DNA of 6,875 bases from Candidatus Gribaldobacteria bacterium (GCA_026396775.1 JAPLWD010000061.1:1-6875), one strand, 5' to 3'; counted from the stretch's first letter, positions 1 to 6,438 are shown. Made by a program: numbers and translations. Notes: generated from the letters alone by a model not told the origin.

Positions 1-47
1 CTTTTGGGCGGTTCACAAAAGAAGGCATCCTAAGCCGAATGTAGAAT
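1..47. other. Left-edge intergenic stub, no gene recognised
   Basis: No coding signal is visible in this short edge. A 6-bp inverted repeat, CTTTTG (1-6) and CAAAAG (16-21) with a 9-nt loop, is present but cut off by the window edge, so its role cannot be judged. Confidence 0.3.
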
Positions 48-84
48 TCAAAAACCCCCGATGAAAATCAAGGGGGGTTTTTGA
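48..84 (-). terminator. Intrinsic terminator of the surface-protein gene
   Basis: A 12-bp perfect inverted repeat pairs positions 48-59 with 73-84 around a C5/G5 core and flanking A5/T5 tracts. The loop contains a GAT/ATC mini-stem closed by a GAAA tetraloop (60-69). On the minus strand it reads AAAAACCCCC, loop, GGGGGTTTTT, which is a classic rho-independent terminator about 60 bases after the stop of the 143-3646 gene. The symmetric A/T tracts mean it could also stop transcription coming from the left on the plus strand. Confidence 0.85.
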
Positions 85-96
85 TTATCCTTAGCT

Positions 97-129
97 GTTG
101 ACCAAAATCAACTCGCTAATGAGATTAGC
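97..129 (-). other. Two small hairpins in the 3' UTR of the surface-protein gene
   Basis: Two perfect short inverted repeats lie between the stop codon and the terminator: GTTGA/TCAAC (97-101 with 108-112) and GCTAAT/ATTAGC (115-120 with 124-129, 3-nt loop). Together with the terminator they give a string of three hairpins in the 3' UTR, which could protect the long mRNA from 3' decay. That role is inference. Confidence 0.35.
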
Positions 130-142
130 AACTAACACTTGC

Positions 143-3100
143 TTAGTACTGAACTGGGTGGCTATTATTAATATCCACATTAGTTGTATCACAAGCATAG
201 TTGTTAGCGTAGGTAGTACCCGACACATTAGTATACGAGTAAGACACTACACCATCAGCCCAGTACGCTTCATCAAGACCAGTGTCTTGAACATCAGTTG
301 CAAGATAGCCCTTGCTTCCTGCAAGCTTAACAGTCAAGTAAACATAAGCCCCTGAACTAATTCCTACTCTGGCATTAGTGGTGTCAGCCTTAACTACAAA
401 GGTCTTTGAACCACCTTTTCCAATAGTTTGAGCAAGCCCTGTAAAGGAGATATTACCTGAAGGGCTTGAAGAACTATAGCTAGTTCCGTTCGAGGCTAGC
501 AAGTTATCACTGGCGTCATACAAGCGGAAATTGCTTGAAGTGCCAGCCAAAGCTAAACCAGAAAAAGATACAGCAATAGTAGTTGTACTCACAATAATAT
601 CCCTCTTGCCTGAGTTGGTAATAGTAAACCGACCAACTTCAGCGTCAGCATTTACTCCAGACACAGCACCATTGTAAGTTGAGGCGTTGGTGATTTGAGG
701 AGCAGCCAAAGTGAAGAGGAAGTAACTAGACGAAGCACTATTAGTCATAGTAATAGCATCGGTCATCACACCAGCTGACGATTGAACAACAAAGTCAGTG
801 CTGGTTGAATAAATCTTAATTCCACCTACTCCCAAAGGTGTTACACCCATAGCATTAACATCAGCGATGTCAGCTTTAATGGTTAAAACTTTGGTATCAT
901 CAGCTGGCAAAACAACATTCAAACCTGAAATAGTTGAAGAGCCATTTGAGATTTCAGCTGCTTTAACCAAAGTATTGCCATCGTAAATGTACAACTTTTG
1001 GATGTAAGATGGGATCAAAGTGGTTGGACTCCAACCAGTCGTGGTGGCAGAGAAGAAGCTTAGAGTCATAGTATCTAAGGTCAAGTTCTCAAAGCCAGCC
1101 TTAAATTCAATCATATCCAAGGTTACGCCTGACTCGCTTGGTAGAATAATTCTGCTCAAGTTATCGGCTCCTGTATTTCGAGCAATAGTTAAAGTTGGAG
1201 TTCCAACTGTAACAGCATTACCGTCAACCGCAGCCACTGGAGTTGAGCTTAAAGTGGTAGCAGTTAACACCCCATACCCAGCAATACCGCTAGCAGCAAT
1301 GCTAGCATAAATGCTAGTGCCAAGAAAAGCACTGGTAATATCAGCTTTCACTAACACTCTCTTGGTGGTACTTTTAGCAACAGTTAAGTTAACTGAAATG
1401 TTATCACCAGTAGTTAGTGTAGGAGAGCCACTAAGGGTGCCAAGAGTAACACCGGCCTCATCGGTTAAATAAACATTCTGGACACCGGTGGTGGTAGACA
1501 TAATCACTTTAATGGTTGAGATTTTAAGATCATCAGCCACTGAAGCTCCCAAAACGAAGTCACCCACGGTAACAGCGTTTTTGCTCTTAGCGGTTCTTAC
1601 ACCCGTGAAAGATGCATTCTTATTAACCGACAAAGATACACCTCCAGTAGTTAACTGGTTACCTGAATAGTAAGAAGTAGCTTGATCAGGTAAGTAAGTG
1701 TAATCATTAGACGAATATCGCTTCACATACAAACCGCCAATGGCAGCTTGATAAGTGCTAGCAGTAGTTGCACCGCTTGGGATATTGCCTCTAATTTCAA
1801 TGTTCTTGGTTGTACCGCTCTCAATAGTGATGTAGTTAGATAGGCTCACGCTCACTAACACAGCACCCGAAATAGCAGTAGTGTTTTGCAAGCTAGCAGT
1901 GTCAGCCGACACGCTGGCATAAACCACACCGGTATCAGCATCTTGAATCTTCAAGGTGCCTGACAACATATGAGTGGCAGAGGCTGCGTACACTTTCACA
2001 TACACGCCAATCTTTCTTATATCAACTTTTTCGCCATTAGACTTAATAGAATATTTGGCTAAAGAGATGTCAGTTTGAGAAGGAGCCACAGCGCCACTTG
2101 CAGAGGTAGCTAACTTAGAAATAGTTAAAGCGCCAACTTTAATTCTAAAGTAGCTATTAGCATCAGCACCACTAGTGCCATCAACATAAGTAACTCCATC
2201 TGAATTAAGTGGACTGATATAAGCTCCACTGTTAGCACCCTTGATCATCATATCATAACTGTTTTGTAGTTGAGCTCTGTAATAGCGGGTTGCGCCATCC
2301 AAAACATCAGCTCTCACAGTTAATTCCTTGGTTAAACCCTTAGTAATAACATAAGGAGTAGCCAAGATAAAGGTCACATAACGATCCTTCATAGTTGAAC
2401 CAGTAGCAATTTGAGTGCCCTCTGGGCTATAAAGAGTGAAATTTCCTAAATCCTTGCCTTCGTTCAAAGAACCTTCAAAGTACACAACCAATCTTTCAAT
2501 TCGGATGTCTTCCTTTGAATTGTTTTGAACAAACTTAAATTTAGCAACATCAGCTTGCACAGTACCTACTTCAATATTGCCATTGGTGGTTACTTGAGCG
2601 TTAGCTGAACTATAGCCACCCATAGCTACAGACGAAACATACACATTACCCAAAGAGTTCACACCATCAACAATACTCATTCTGTTGCCTAACACTGGGA
2701 ATAAACCGGTCACGGTTCCTCCGCCAGCTAAAACAACATCATTAGCTGAAGTAATGCCAAACATTAAAACACCAGAATTAGTTGTAGTGGCAAGATCAGC
2801 TTTTAAAGTAATGTTTCTGCTGCCACCAGCGGGAATTACCAATTCGGTAGATCCCAAGGCAAAAGTAACTTTACCATCTGAACTTAAAGTAGTAATCACA
2901 TTGCCTAATCTAGTAGCTCCATCCCAGACGCTTAAGCCTGTAATGCTAGTGTTAGCAATCACACTGCCGGCATTGTTAAAGGTTAAGCTGTTCACGGTAG
3001 CACCTGTAGCGCCTGCGGTTAACTTAACAGTTAACATAGAATTGTATAACGATCCATCAGGAATATAGTTAGCTACTGGATTTTCCACAGCTAAAGCAAT

Positions 3101-3646
3101 ATTTAAATTGCCACCCGTAATTGGAGGGATTGTGCCACCGCCAGTGCTACCACCGCCAGCGCCAACCATAGCATTCAACTTAGCTCTGGTAGCTGCTCCA
3201 ACAAAGCCAGTTCCGGTTGTTAAACCAGATGGGGTTAAAACTTCAGCCGCATACTTGACCTGAAATTTAACCACGGCCACTTTTGTTAAGCCACCAAAAT
3301 AGGTTGATTCGTTGCCAGGAGAACCTGCTCCCGAAGCTGCAATTTTAGTAGCAACATCAGAGTTTAACAATGATTGTAAACATTTTACATCACTGCCACT
3401 TGCCCCTTGCTGTAAACTGCGAGTAAAGGTAATTCCAGCGCAAGCTCCAGTCCCAGTTCCACCAGCAGTGCTTCCACCACCTTGAGCGTTTAACTGAGTC
3501 TGCAACGCAGCTATTGTTGCCAATAAACCATTAATGGTTGCTTGCAAATCAGCACTAGATTGAGCAGCCACAGGAGCGATTGGACCCATCAGCATAACAA
3601 CAGTTGTTAAACTGGTAAAAATCGCAAAAATCTTTTTAATACTCAT
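143..3646 (-). CDS. Giant secreted surface (S-layer-like) protein with N-terminal peptidoglycan-binding domain
   Basis: Probable wall-anchored surface or S-layer-like protein, about 1167 aa from the ATG at 3646. Residues 1-29 form a signal peptide (MSIKK, hydrophobic core, PVAAQ). Residues 32-55 are an LQ-rich amphipathic helix, followed by a Gly/Thr linker. Residues about 69-160 resemble PG_binding_1: a Cys69/Cys89 pair, GSDVKCLQSLLN, YFGGLTKVAVVKFQ and GAATRAKLNAM. The rest is Thr/Ser/Ala/Gly-rich beta sequence in six modules of roughly 150-175 aa, each ending in a motif such as ITLKADL, LTVRADV, IEIRGNI, VLVKADI, LTIKADI or FVVKADT. No LPXTG motif or C-terminal membrane helix is visible. 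An in-frame ATG at 3745 would add a basic 33-aa extension that spoils the signal peptide and lies upstream of the likely promoter, so 3646 is preferred. It follows the sigma/anti-sigma pair on the same strand. The exact family name is uncertain. Confidence 0.9.
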   Translation of the reverse strand: MSIKKIFAIFTSLTTVVMLMGPIAPVAAQSSADLQATINGLLATIAALQTQLNAQGGGSTAGGTGTGACAGITFTRSLQQGASGSDVKCLQSLLNSDVATKIAASGAGSPGNESTYFGGLTKVAVVKFQVKYAAEVLTPSGLTTGTGFVGAATRAKLNAMVGAGGGSTGGGTIPPITGGNLNIALAVENPVANYIPDGSLYNSMLTVKLTAGATGATVNSLTFNNAGSVIANTSITGLSVWDGATRLGNVITTLSSDGKVTFALGSTELVIPAGGSRNITLKADLATTTNSGVLMFGITSANDVVLAGGGTVTGLFPVLGNRMSIVDGVNSLGNVYVSSVAMGGYSSANAQVTTNGNIEVGTVQADVAKFKFVQNNSKEDIRIERLVVYFEGSLNEGKDLGNFTLYSPEGTQIATGSTMKDRYVTFILATPYVITKGLTKELTVRADVLDGATRYYRAQLQNSYDMMIKGANSGAYISPLNSDGVTYVDGTSGADANSYFRIKVGALTISKLATSASGAVAPSQTDISLAKYSIKSNGEKVDIRKIGVYVKVYAASATHMLSGTLKIQDADTGVVYASVSADTASLQNTTAISGAVLVSVSLSNYITIESGTTKNIEIRGNIPSGATTASTYQAAIGGLYVKRYSSNDYTYLPDQATSYYSGNQLTTGGVSLSVNKNASFTGVRTAKSKNAVTVGDFVLGASVADDLKISTIKVIMSTTTGVQNVYLTDEAGVTLGTLSGSPTLTTGDNISVNLTVAKSTTKRVLVKADITSAFLGTSIYASIAASGIAGYGVLTATTLSSTPVAAVDGNAVTVGTPTLTIARNTGADNLSRIILPSESGVTLDMIEFKAGFENLTLDTMTLSFFSATTTGWSPTTLIPSYIQKLYIYDGNTLVKAAEISNGSSTISGLNVVLPADDTKVLTIKADIADVNAMGVTPLGVGGIKIYSTSTDFVVQSSAGVMTDAITMTNSASSSYFLFTLAAPQITNASTYNGAVSGVNADAEVGRFTITNSGKRDIIVSTTTIAVSFSGLALAGTSSNFRLYDASDNLLASNGTSYSSSSPSGNISFTGLAQTIGKGGSKTFVVKADTTNARVGISSGAYVYLTVKLAGSKGYLATDVQDTGLDEAYWADGVVSYSYTNVSGTTYANNYACDTTNVDINNSHPVQY

Positions 3647-3689
3647 TTTTTTATCTATTTGTTTTTGACTGCAAAATTTTCTTTTGAGA

Positions 3690-3698
3690 ATTTTAACA
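3690..3698 (-). promoter_or_regulatory. Extended -10 promoter of the surface-protein gene
   Basis: The minus strand reads TGTTAAAAT, an extended -10 element (TGN plus TAAAAT, 5 of 6 matches to TATAAT). No good -35 is seen, as is common for extended -10 promoters. Predicted transcription start is near 3683, giving a 5' UTR of about 37 nt before the ATG at 3646. This start lies downstream of the alternative ATG at 3745 and supports the shorter reading frame. Confidence 0.45.
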
Positions 3699-3715
3699 AT
3701 CTTGTAACTTTTATT

Positions 3716-3757
3716 TGATTTAAGCCTTAAATCATAATAATTCATTAGCTTAAATCA
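3716..3757 (-). promoter_or_regulatory. Putative operator: 19-bp palindrome plus extra half-site
   Basis: TGATTTAAGCCTTAAATCA at 3716-3734 is a perfect palindrome with 9-bp arms around one central base. The same half-site, CTTAAATCA, recurs at 3749-3757 in direct orientation, 23 bp away. The palindrome would span about -33 to -51 relative to the predicted start, where an activator or repressor dimer could act. The protein that binds it is unknown; the 197-aa DeoR-type regulator in this window is one candidate, by proximity only. Confidence 0.5.
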
Positions 3758-3783
3758 GTCTTTTCGACCTTTTTGCAAATTCC

Positions 3784-3811
3784 AACCCTGCTCTTACTTT
3801 ATAAGCAGGTT
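3784..3811. other. Hairpin directly after the anti-sigma-like gene
   Basis: CCTGCT (3787-3792) pairs with AGCAGG (3804-3809), and AA/TT extends the stem past a one-base bulge. It begins right after the stop codon at 3812-3814. On the minus strand the following sequence is not a clean T tract, so it would be a weak terminator or partial attenuator at best; on the plus strand it is followed by TTTTATT. Some read-through into the surface-protein gene seems possible. Confidence 0.35.
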
Positions 3812-4510
3812 TTATTGGTTAATCCACGAAATTCCCATGGCTGCCTCTTCAATCCGACCAGCTGTAAAATCTTCTTCCGCTTTCTTTAATAACTCTGCGT
3901 TATTAACCGTTAATGATCTGGTTTTTAAATCAGCGATCAACGAAGCAATAAATTCATTTTGCACAGCAGTTGCCATTTTTTCCATATTTTGAAATTGTTT
4001 TTCGGTTTCATTTAAACTAGCTAAAACCTTTCCATCTACCACCCCACCATCACTAGCTCTAATATTTTGAACCGTCACTTGCCCATATTTAGCGGTAGCT
4101 TTAACCACGCTCGCCGTCACCAAGGCTTCTTTTTTATTCTTTGCTAATTTTAAATTATCTAAAGATCCACTAATAACTTGTAAACTAGTCTTCATTTCTT
4201 CTAAAGAAGCAACAAGTTTAGTTTGGTTGATACTCTGATTGGTTGTATTAAGCCTAGCTAATAGGTCTTGCACAAACATTTTATTGATATAGGTTGTATA
4301 AGCAAAAAATCCCGAGCTAACTAAAAGCAATGCCACTACCGAGCTTAAAACCCAACTTCTTTTCATTAAACCAAAAACATCCCAAACCGCCGGAGCATTT
4401 AAGTAATAATGATCACCCTTTAAAATCTGCTCTTTCAAACTTTTAGTCCATTCGATTTCAGGCTTTACCCCTTGCAGTTTCTTTAATTGTTTAATGGTAG
4501 AAAATTCCAT
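3812..4510 (-). CDS. Single-pass membrane protein, putative anti-sigma factor
   Basis: A 232-aa protein with one clear membrane helix at residues about 53-75, preceded by the basic stretch MKRS, so the N-terminus (about 50 aa) should be cytoplasmic and the C-terminal 155 residues outside. The N-terminal segment, with LKKLQGVKPEIEWTKSLKEQ, resembles the short sigma-binding heads seen in Patescibacteria proteins encoded after ECF sigma genes. The external part is rich in helix and predicted coiled coil, ending in AEEDFTAGRIEEAAMGI, a pattern reminiscent of DUF5667-type proteins. The gene begins 36 bases after the sigma gene stop on the same strand, the usual sigma/anti-sigma layout. No Shine-Dalgarno sequence precedes the ATG. 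No zinc-binding HxxxCxxC motif is present, so it is not a classical ZAS anti-sigma. Function is inferred from context and topology. Confidence 0.85.
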   Translation of the reverse strand: MEFSTIKQLKKLQGVKPEIEWTKSLKEQILKGDHYYLNAPAVWDVFGLMKRSWVLSSVVALLLVSSGFFAYTTYINKMFVQDLLARLNTTNQSINQTKLVASLEEMKTSLQVISGSLDNLKLAKNKKEALVTASVVKATAKYGQVTVQNIRASDGGVVDGKVLASLNETEKQFQNMEKMATAVQNEFIASLIADLKTRSLTVNNAELLKKAEEDFTAGRIEEAAMGISWINQ

Positions 4511-4546
4511 ATTTTTGTGCCCATTAGAGTTATGACGGAGTTTCCT

Positions 4547-5053
4547 CTATTTTGTTACATCCCCCAACCCCTCTTTGAGTTTTTTAAGGGCTCGGTGCAC
4601 CATCACCCTAATAGCCCCCTCGTTTTTATCTAAAGCCAAGGCAATGGTTTTAAAAGGTTGCTCGTCCAGATACCGCATAATCAACACATTTTGCTCATCC
4701 TCGTCGAGTTGTTTTAACGCCTTCCGAACGCCCTCTAAGTCAGAATTAATGGCTTGTTTTTCAGCTAAGTTTTGTTTGTTGTCCGCTACCTCAACATTGT
4801 CCAAAGAAACCATTCTAAATTTTGTCCTAACTCTTAAGTGATCAACAATTTCTGTCCGAGCAATCTGATATAAGTACGCAGTTGGATTTTTGATGTCAGT
4901 GATAGCCCTAAATCTGGCCCAGCCTTTCGCAAAAACTTGGCTAGTAAGATCTTCAGCTACTTGCTTGGACTCAACTTTTAAATAAATAAAGCGGTAGATT
5001 TTAACTACATTATCGTCATAAAGTTTCGAAAATTGTTTAGTTAAGTCAACCAT
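4547..5053 (-). CDS. ECF-family RNA polymerase sigma-70 factor
   Basis: A 168-aa sigma factor of extracytoplasmic-function type, with only regions 2 and 4. Region 2 covers residues about 9-77, with the core-binding helix AEDLTSQVFAKGWARF (33-48) and the -10 recognition helix PTAYLYQIARTEIVDHLR (57-74). Region 4 covers about 107-161: LKQLDEDEQNVLIMRYLDE, then the helix-turn-helix FKTIALALDKNEGAIRVMVH and RALKKLKEGL. The length is typical for the family. It should direct RNA polymerase to a small envelope or stress regulon and be held by the membrane protein encoded 36 bases downstream. The start at 5053 fits the usual N-terminal length; no Shine-Dalgarno sequence is visible before it. Upstream lies a phased array of TTGTCC motifs that may control it. 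Confidence 0.95.
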   Translation of the reverse strand: MVDLTKQFSKLYDDNVVKIYRFIYLKVESKQVAEDLTSQVFAKGWARFRAITDIKNPTAYLYQIARTEIVDHLRVRTKFRMVSLDNVEVADNKQNLAEKQAINSDLEGVRKALKQLDEDEQNVLIMRYLDEQPFKTIALALDKNEGAIRVMVHRALKKLKEGLGDVTK

Positions 5054-5063
5054 AACAAAACAT

Positions 5064-5132
5064 AGGACACTTCGTTGTCCTAATAAAGATACACTTGTCC
5101 TAACAAATTTTATAGCTGTCCGTATCTTGTCC
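5064..5132 (-). promoter_or_regulatory. Helically phased TTGTCC motif array upstream of the sigma gene
   Basis: On the plus strand TTGTCC occurs at 5075, 5095 and 5127, and CTGTCC at 5116, giving start-to-start spacings of 20, 21 and 11 bases. The first two extend to the 10-mer TTGTCCTAAY. An inverted copy, AGGACA at 5064-5069, forms a 6-bp palindrome with TGTCCT at 5076-5081. On the coding strand the motif reads GGACAA, and a TATAAAAT stretch (about 5107-5114) lies between copies. This looks like a multi-site operator, or repeated recognition elements for the ECF factor itself, just before the sigma ATG at 5053. The binding protein is unknown. Confidence 0.55.
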
Positions 5133-5160
5133 CATCGCTTTTCTTAATCGTTCATCCTCC

Positions 5161-5237
5161 ATGTCATTGCGAGGAGTAGAGCCAGTAGGCGAAACAACGA
5201 AGCAATCTCAATGTCTCCCTAGCTACACTCCTCGCAA
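5161..5237. repeat. REP-like palindromic repeat (TGTCATTGCGAGGAG family)
   Basis: The stretch starts with TGTCATTGCGAGGAG and continues to CGAAGCAATCTCA (5198-5210), the two ends of a palindromic intergenic element that I recall from many unrelated bacterial genomes. Inside it ATTGC/GCAAT (5166-5170 with 5202-5206) and GCC/GGC (5181-5183 with 5188-5190) can pair. A second, inverted partial copy follows: ACTCCTCGCAA (5227-5237) is the exact 11-bp reverse complement of TTGCGAGGAGT (5167-5177). Such elements are usually mobilised in trans by REP-associated tyrosine transposases; none is encoded here. It begins only 3 bases after the 197-aa gene's stop and may act as its 3' hairpin. Confidence 0.7.
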
Positions 5238-5240
5238 AAA

Positions 5241-5834
5241 CTATTTAAGATTATAAACCGTTAAATTGCCTTCCCCTATCCTATTCACCACACCCTGTTG
5301 GAGTAAAAATTCAAAATCACGCCGTAAGGTTCTTTTGCTCAACTGCGGAAAAAAATCTTTCACATCTTTTACCTGAACTGTTCCCTTGGATTTTAAAATC
5401 TCAACAATTTTTTGATGTCTAGAGTTGCCCAGATCATTATCCACTCGCGCTTCTTTTTGAACCACTTTGGCTACCTTAAGCCTTTTTGCTTTTGGCTGGA
5501 TCGCTACCTCTTTCTTCTCAATTCTGTCTGTCTCTAAATAAAACGATTCAACTAGCTTTTCGTATTGACCGCTTAAAAAATCAAAGTTTTCTTCTTTGAC
5601 CCATTTTTGTGTTTTGGCTAACTCAAAATATACTTTTAAAACCCCCCAATCCACCTTTAGCTTTTCATTTAATTCACGCCCACCCTGGTAATTCTTGGCC
5701 ACAAAATCGCCCAACAATTCACCGGCCTTTTGCTTAATAAAACCTTTCAAAGGCTCTCCTTCTGGCAGTAGATCAACCACCTTGTAAACCGCCACCGTTA
5801 ATCGAATAAAATAATCGTTTTTAAAAGCTTCCAT
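5241..5834 (-). CDS. Putative transcriptional regulator with C-terminal DeoR-type winged helix
   Basis: A 197-aa protein. The C-terminal 60 residues carry a DeoR-like winged helix: SRHQKIVEILKSKGTVQVKD (138-157), a turn, the recognition helix LSKRTLRRDFEFLLQQG (165-181), and a wing ending VNRIGEGNLTVYNL. The SKRTLRRD signature matches the family pattern SxxTIRRDL. The order is reversed relative to classical DeoR repressors, where the HTH is N-terminal and followed by a sugar-phosphate-binding domain; no such domain exists here. The N-terminal 100 residues look all-helical (YFIRLTVAVYKVVDLLPEGE, LGDFVAKNY) and may sense or dimerise; a basic Lys-rich linker (107-130) joins the two parts. It has its own consensus promoter 23-50 bases upstream and the REP-like element after its stop. 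DNA-binding is well supported; targets are unknown. Confidence 0.85.
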   Translation of the reverse strand: MEAFKNDYFIRLTVAVYKVVDLLPEGEPLKGFIKQKAGELLGDFVAKNYQGGRELNEKLKVDWGVLKVYFELAKTQKWVKEENFDFLSGQYEKLVESFYLETDRIEKKEVAIQPKAKRLKVAKVVQKEARVDNDLGNSRHQKIVEILKSKGTVQVKDVKDFFPQLSKRTLRRDFEFLLQQGVVNRIGEGNLTVYNLK

Positions 5835-5856
5835 AAAACATTTTTCAACTTATTTT

Positions 5857-5884
5857 ATCTTACTAGCTAAAGCCAAAATGTCAA
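5857..5884 (-). promoter_or_regulatory. Sigma-70 promoter of the 197-aa regulator gene
   Basis: On the minus strand TTGACA (5884 to 5879, full consensus -35) is followed after 16 bases by TAAGAT (5862 to 5857, 4 of 6 matches). The predicted start near 5850 leaves a leader of about 16 nt before the ATG at 5834. A terminator for the preceding gene lies just upstream, so this gene is an independent unit. Confidence 0.6.
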
Positions 5885-5900
5885 CGCACCATAATAAATA

Positions 5901-5936
5901 CCCCAAAAACCAAAACCCCCGCAAAGTCAACGGGAG
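5901..5936 (-). terminator. Intrinsic terminator of the 108-aa gene
   Basis: On the minus strand CTCCCG (5936 to 5931) pairs with CGGGGG (5921 to 5916), one G-T wobble included, around a 9-nt loop, and is followed by TTTTGGTTTTTGGGG. It lies about 33 bases after the stop at 5969. An alternative stem CGCAA/TTGCG overlaps it. The short stem makes it moderate in strength. Confidence 0.55.
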
Positions 5937-5968
5937 CCTTGCGTTACGTCAAAAGATATTCGTTTAAA

Positions 5969-6295
5969 TTATTTTCCCATTTTCTCTAATCTAGAACGCA
6001 AATCTTCTCCAGTCATTACTACGCCTTGATTCAACAAATGACCTTGGATTGCCATTATATCAGAATTGATATTCAAAAGTTCAACCTCGTATTTACCACC
6101 AACAACAAAATTTTTCAACATCATATTGTTCTCAAGATCGATAGGAATGCTTTTTTCTTTTGCCTCTTCAACCATCGCCAAAACCATATTAACGTTCTCC
6201 TCAATACGCTGTGCAAGATGAATCACATATTCTAAATCTTTAACCGGCCCCTGCTCTAAATTTTGTTCGTTTCCCCCTAAAGGCATCTTTTCCAT
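5969..6295 (-). CDS. Small acidic helical protein of unknown function
   Basis: I do not recognise a family for this 108-aa protein. It is acidic and rich in Glu, Met, Asn and Leu, and looks mostly helical: residues 17-47 (VKDLEYVIHLAQRIEENVNM and onward) form one long amphipathic helix, and 71-108 another, ending in LRSRLEKMGK. There is no signal peptide, membrane helix or cysteine, so a soluble cytoplasmic protein, perhaps a small helical bundle or partner protein, is likely. The chosen ATG at 6295 is preceded in frame by a TAA stop, so it cannot be longer; an ATG three codons later (6286) is an alternative. A perfect TATAAT lies 10 bases upstream, which would give a nearly leaderless mRNA. 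It has its own terminator downstream. Confidence 0.75.
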   Translation of the reverse strand: MEKMPLGGNEQNLEQGPVKDLEYVIHLAQRIEENVNMVLAMVEEAKEKSIPIDLENNMMLKNFVVGGKYEVELLNINSDIMAIQGHLLNQGVVMTGEDLRSRLEKMGK

Positions 6296-6324
6296 AATGT
6301 TTTTATTATAGAAGCAATTCCCAC
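6277..6324 (-). CDS. Possible 15-codon leader ORF overlapping the 108-aa gene start
   Basis: A GTG at 6324 is preceded, 8 bases away, by AAGGAAG (6338 to 6332), the best Shine-Dalgarno-like sequence in the window. It opens a 15-codon frame (residues GIASIIKTLWKRCL after the start) ending in TAG at 6277, overlapping the first 19 bases of the 108-aa gene in another frame. Translation could couple to or tune the downstream start. It could only be made from the distal promoter. The evidence is thin and chance is a fair alternative. Confidence 0.2.
   Translation of the reverse strand: MGIASIIKTLWKRCL
6305..6310 (-). promoter_or_regulatory. Consensus -10 box close to the 108-aa gene start
   Basis: TATAAT reads on the minus strand from 6310 to 6305. 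The expected start near 6298 is only about 3 nt before the ATG at 6295, implying leaderless or near-leaderless translation. No convincing -35 or TGN extension accompanies it, so it may be chance in AT-rich DNA. Confidence 0.35.
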
Positions 6325-6392
6325 GAAAAAACTTCCTTCTTATTAATTGTCTTTTACGCTAAAATTCGCTTTTATAACTTTTAATTTCTTTA

Positions 6393-6419
6393 ATTCTACA
6401 CCCCCCCGCATTTTGTCAA
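6393..6419 (-). promoter_or_regulatory. Distal promoter for the 108-aa gene
   Basis: TTGACA (6419 to 6414, full consensus) is followed after 15 bases, including a run of seven G on the minus strand, by TAGAAT (6398 to 6393, 5 of 6). Predicted start near 6386 would give a leader of about 90 nt with the AAGGAAG/GTG leader frame inside it. The spacer is 2 bases shorter than optimal. Confidence 0.45.
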
Positions 6420-6438
6420 AATAAACATCCCCAGCCAA

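Noticed and set aside
98..355. Open frames on the plus strand within the surface gene (also 1020-1310, 1488-1670, 2685-3068)
   Set aside because: They are reverse-strand shadows of a repetitive Thr/Ser/Val-rich gene, have no start signals and no recognisable protein character.
1283..1320. Cluster of GCTAGC-type repeats inside the surface gene
   Set aside because: It is explained by codon repetition for an Ala/Ser/Ile-rich stretch (YASIAASGIAG) and has no regular spacing or flanking signal.
3647..3745. N-terminal extension of the surface protein starting at ATG 3745
   Set aside because: The 33 extra residues are very basic and would bury the signal peptide; the region instead carries an extended -10 promoter and a perfect palindrome, so it reads as regulatory DNA.
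4575..4841. Plus-strand open frame opposite the sigma gene
   Set aside because: The minus-strand frame encodes clear sigma regions 2 and 4; this one is its shadow.
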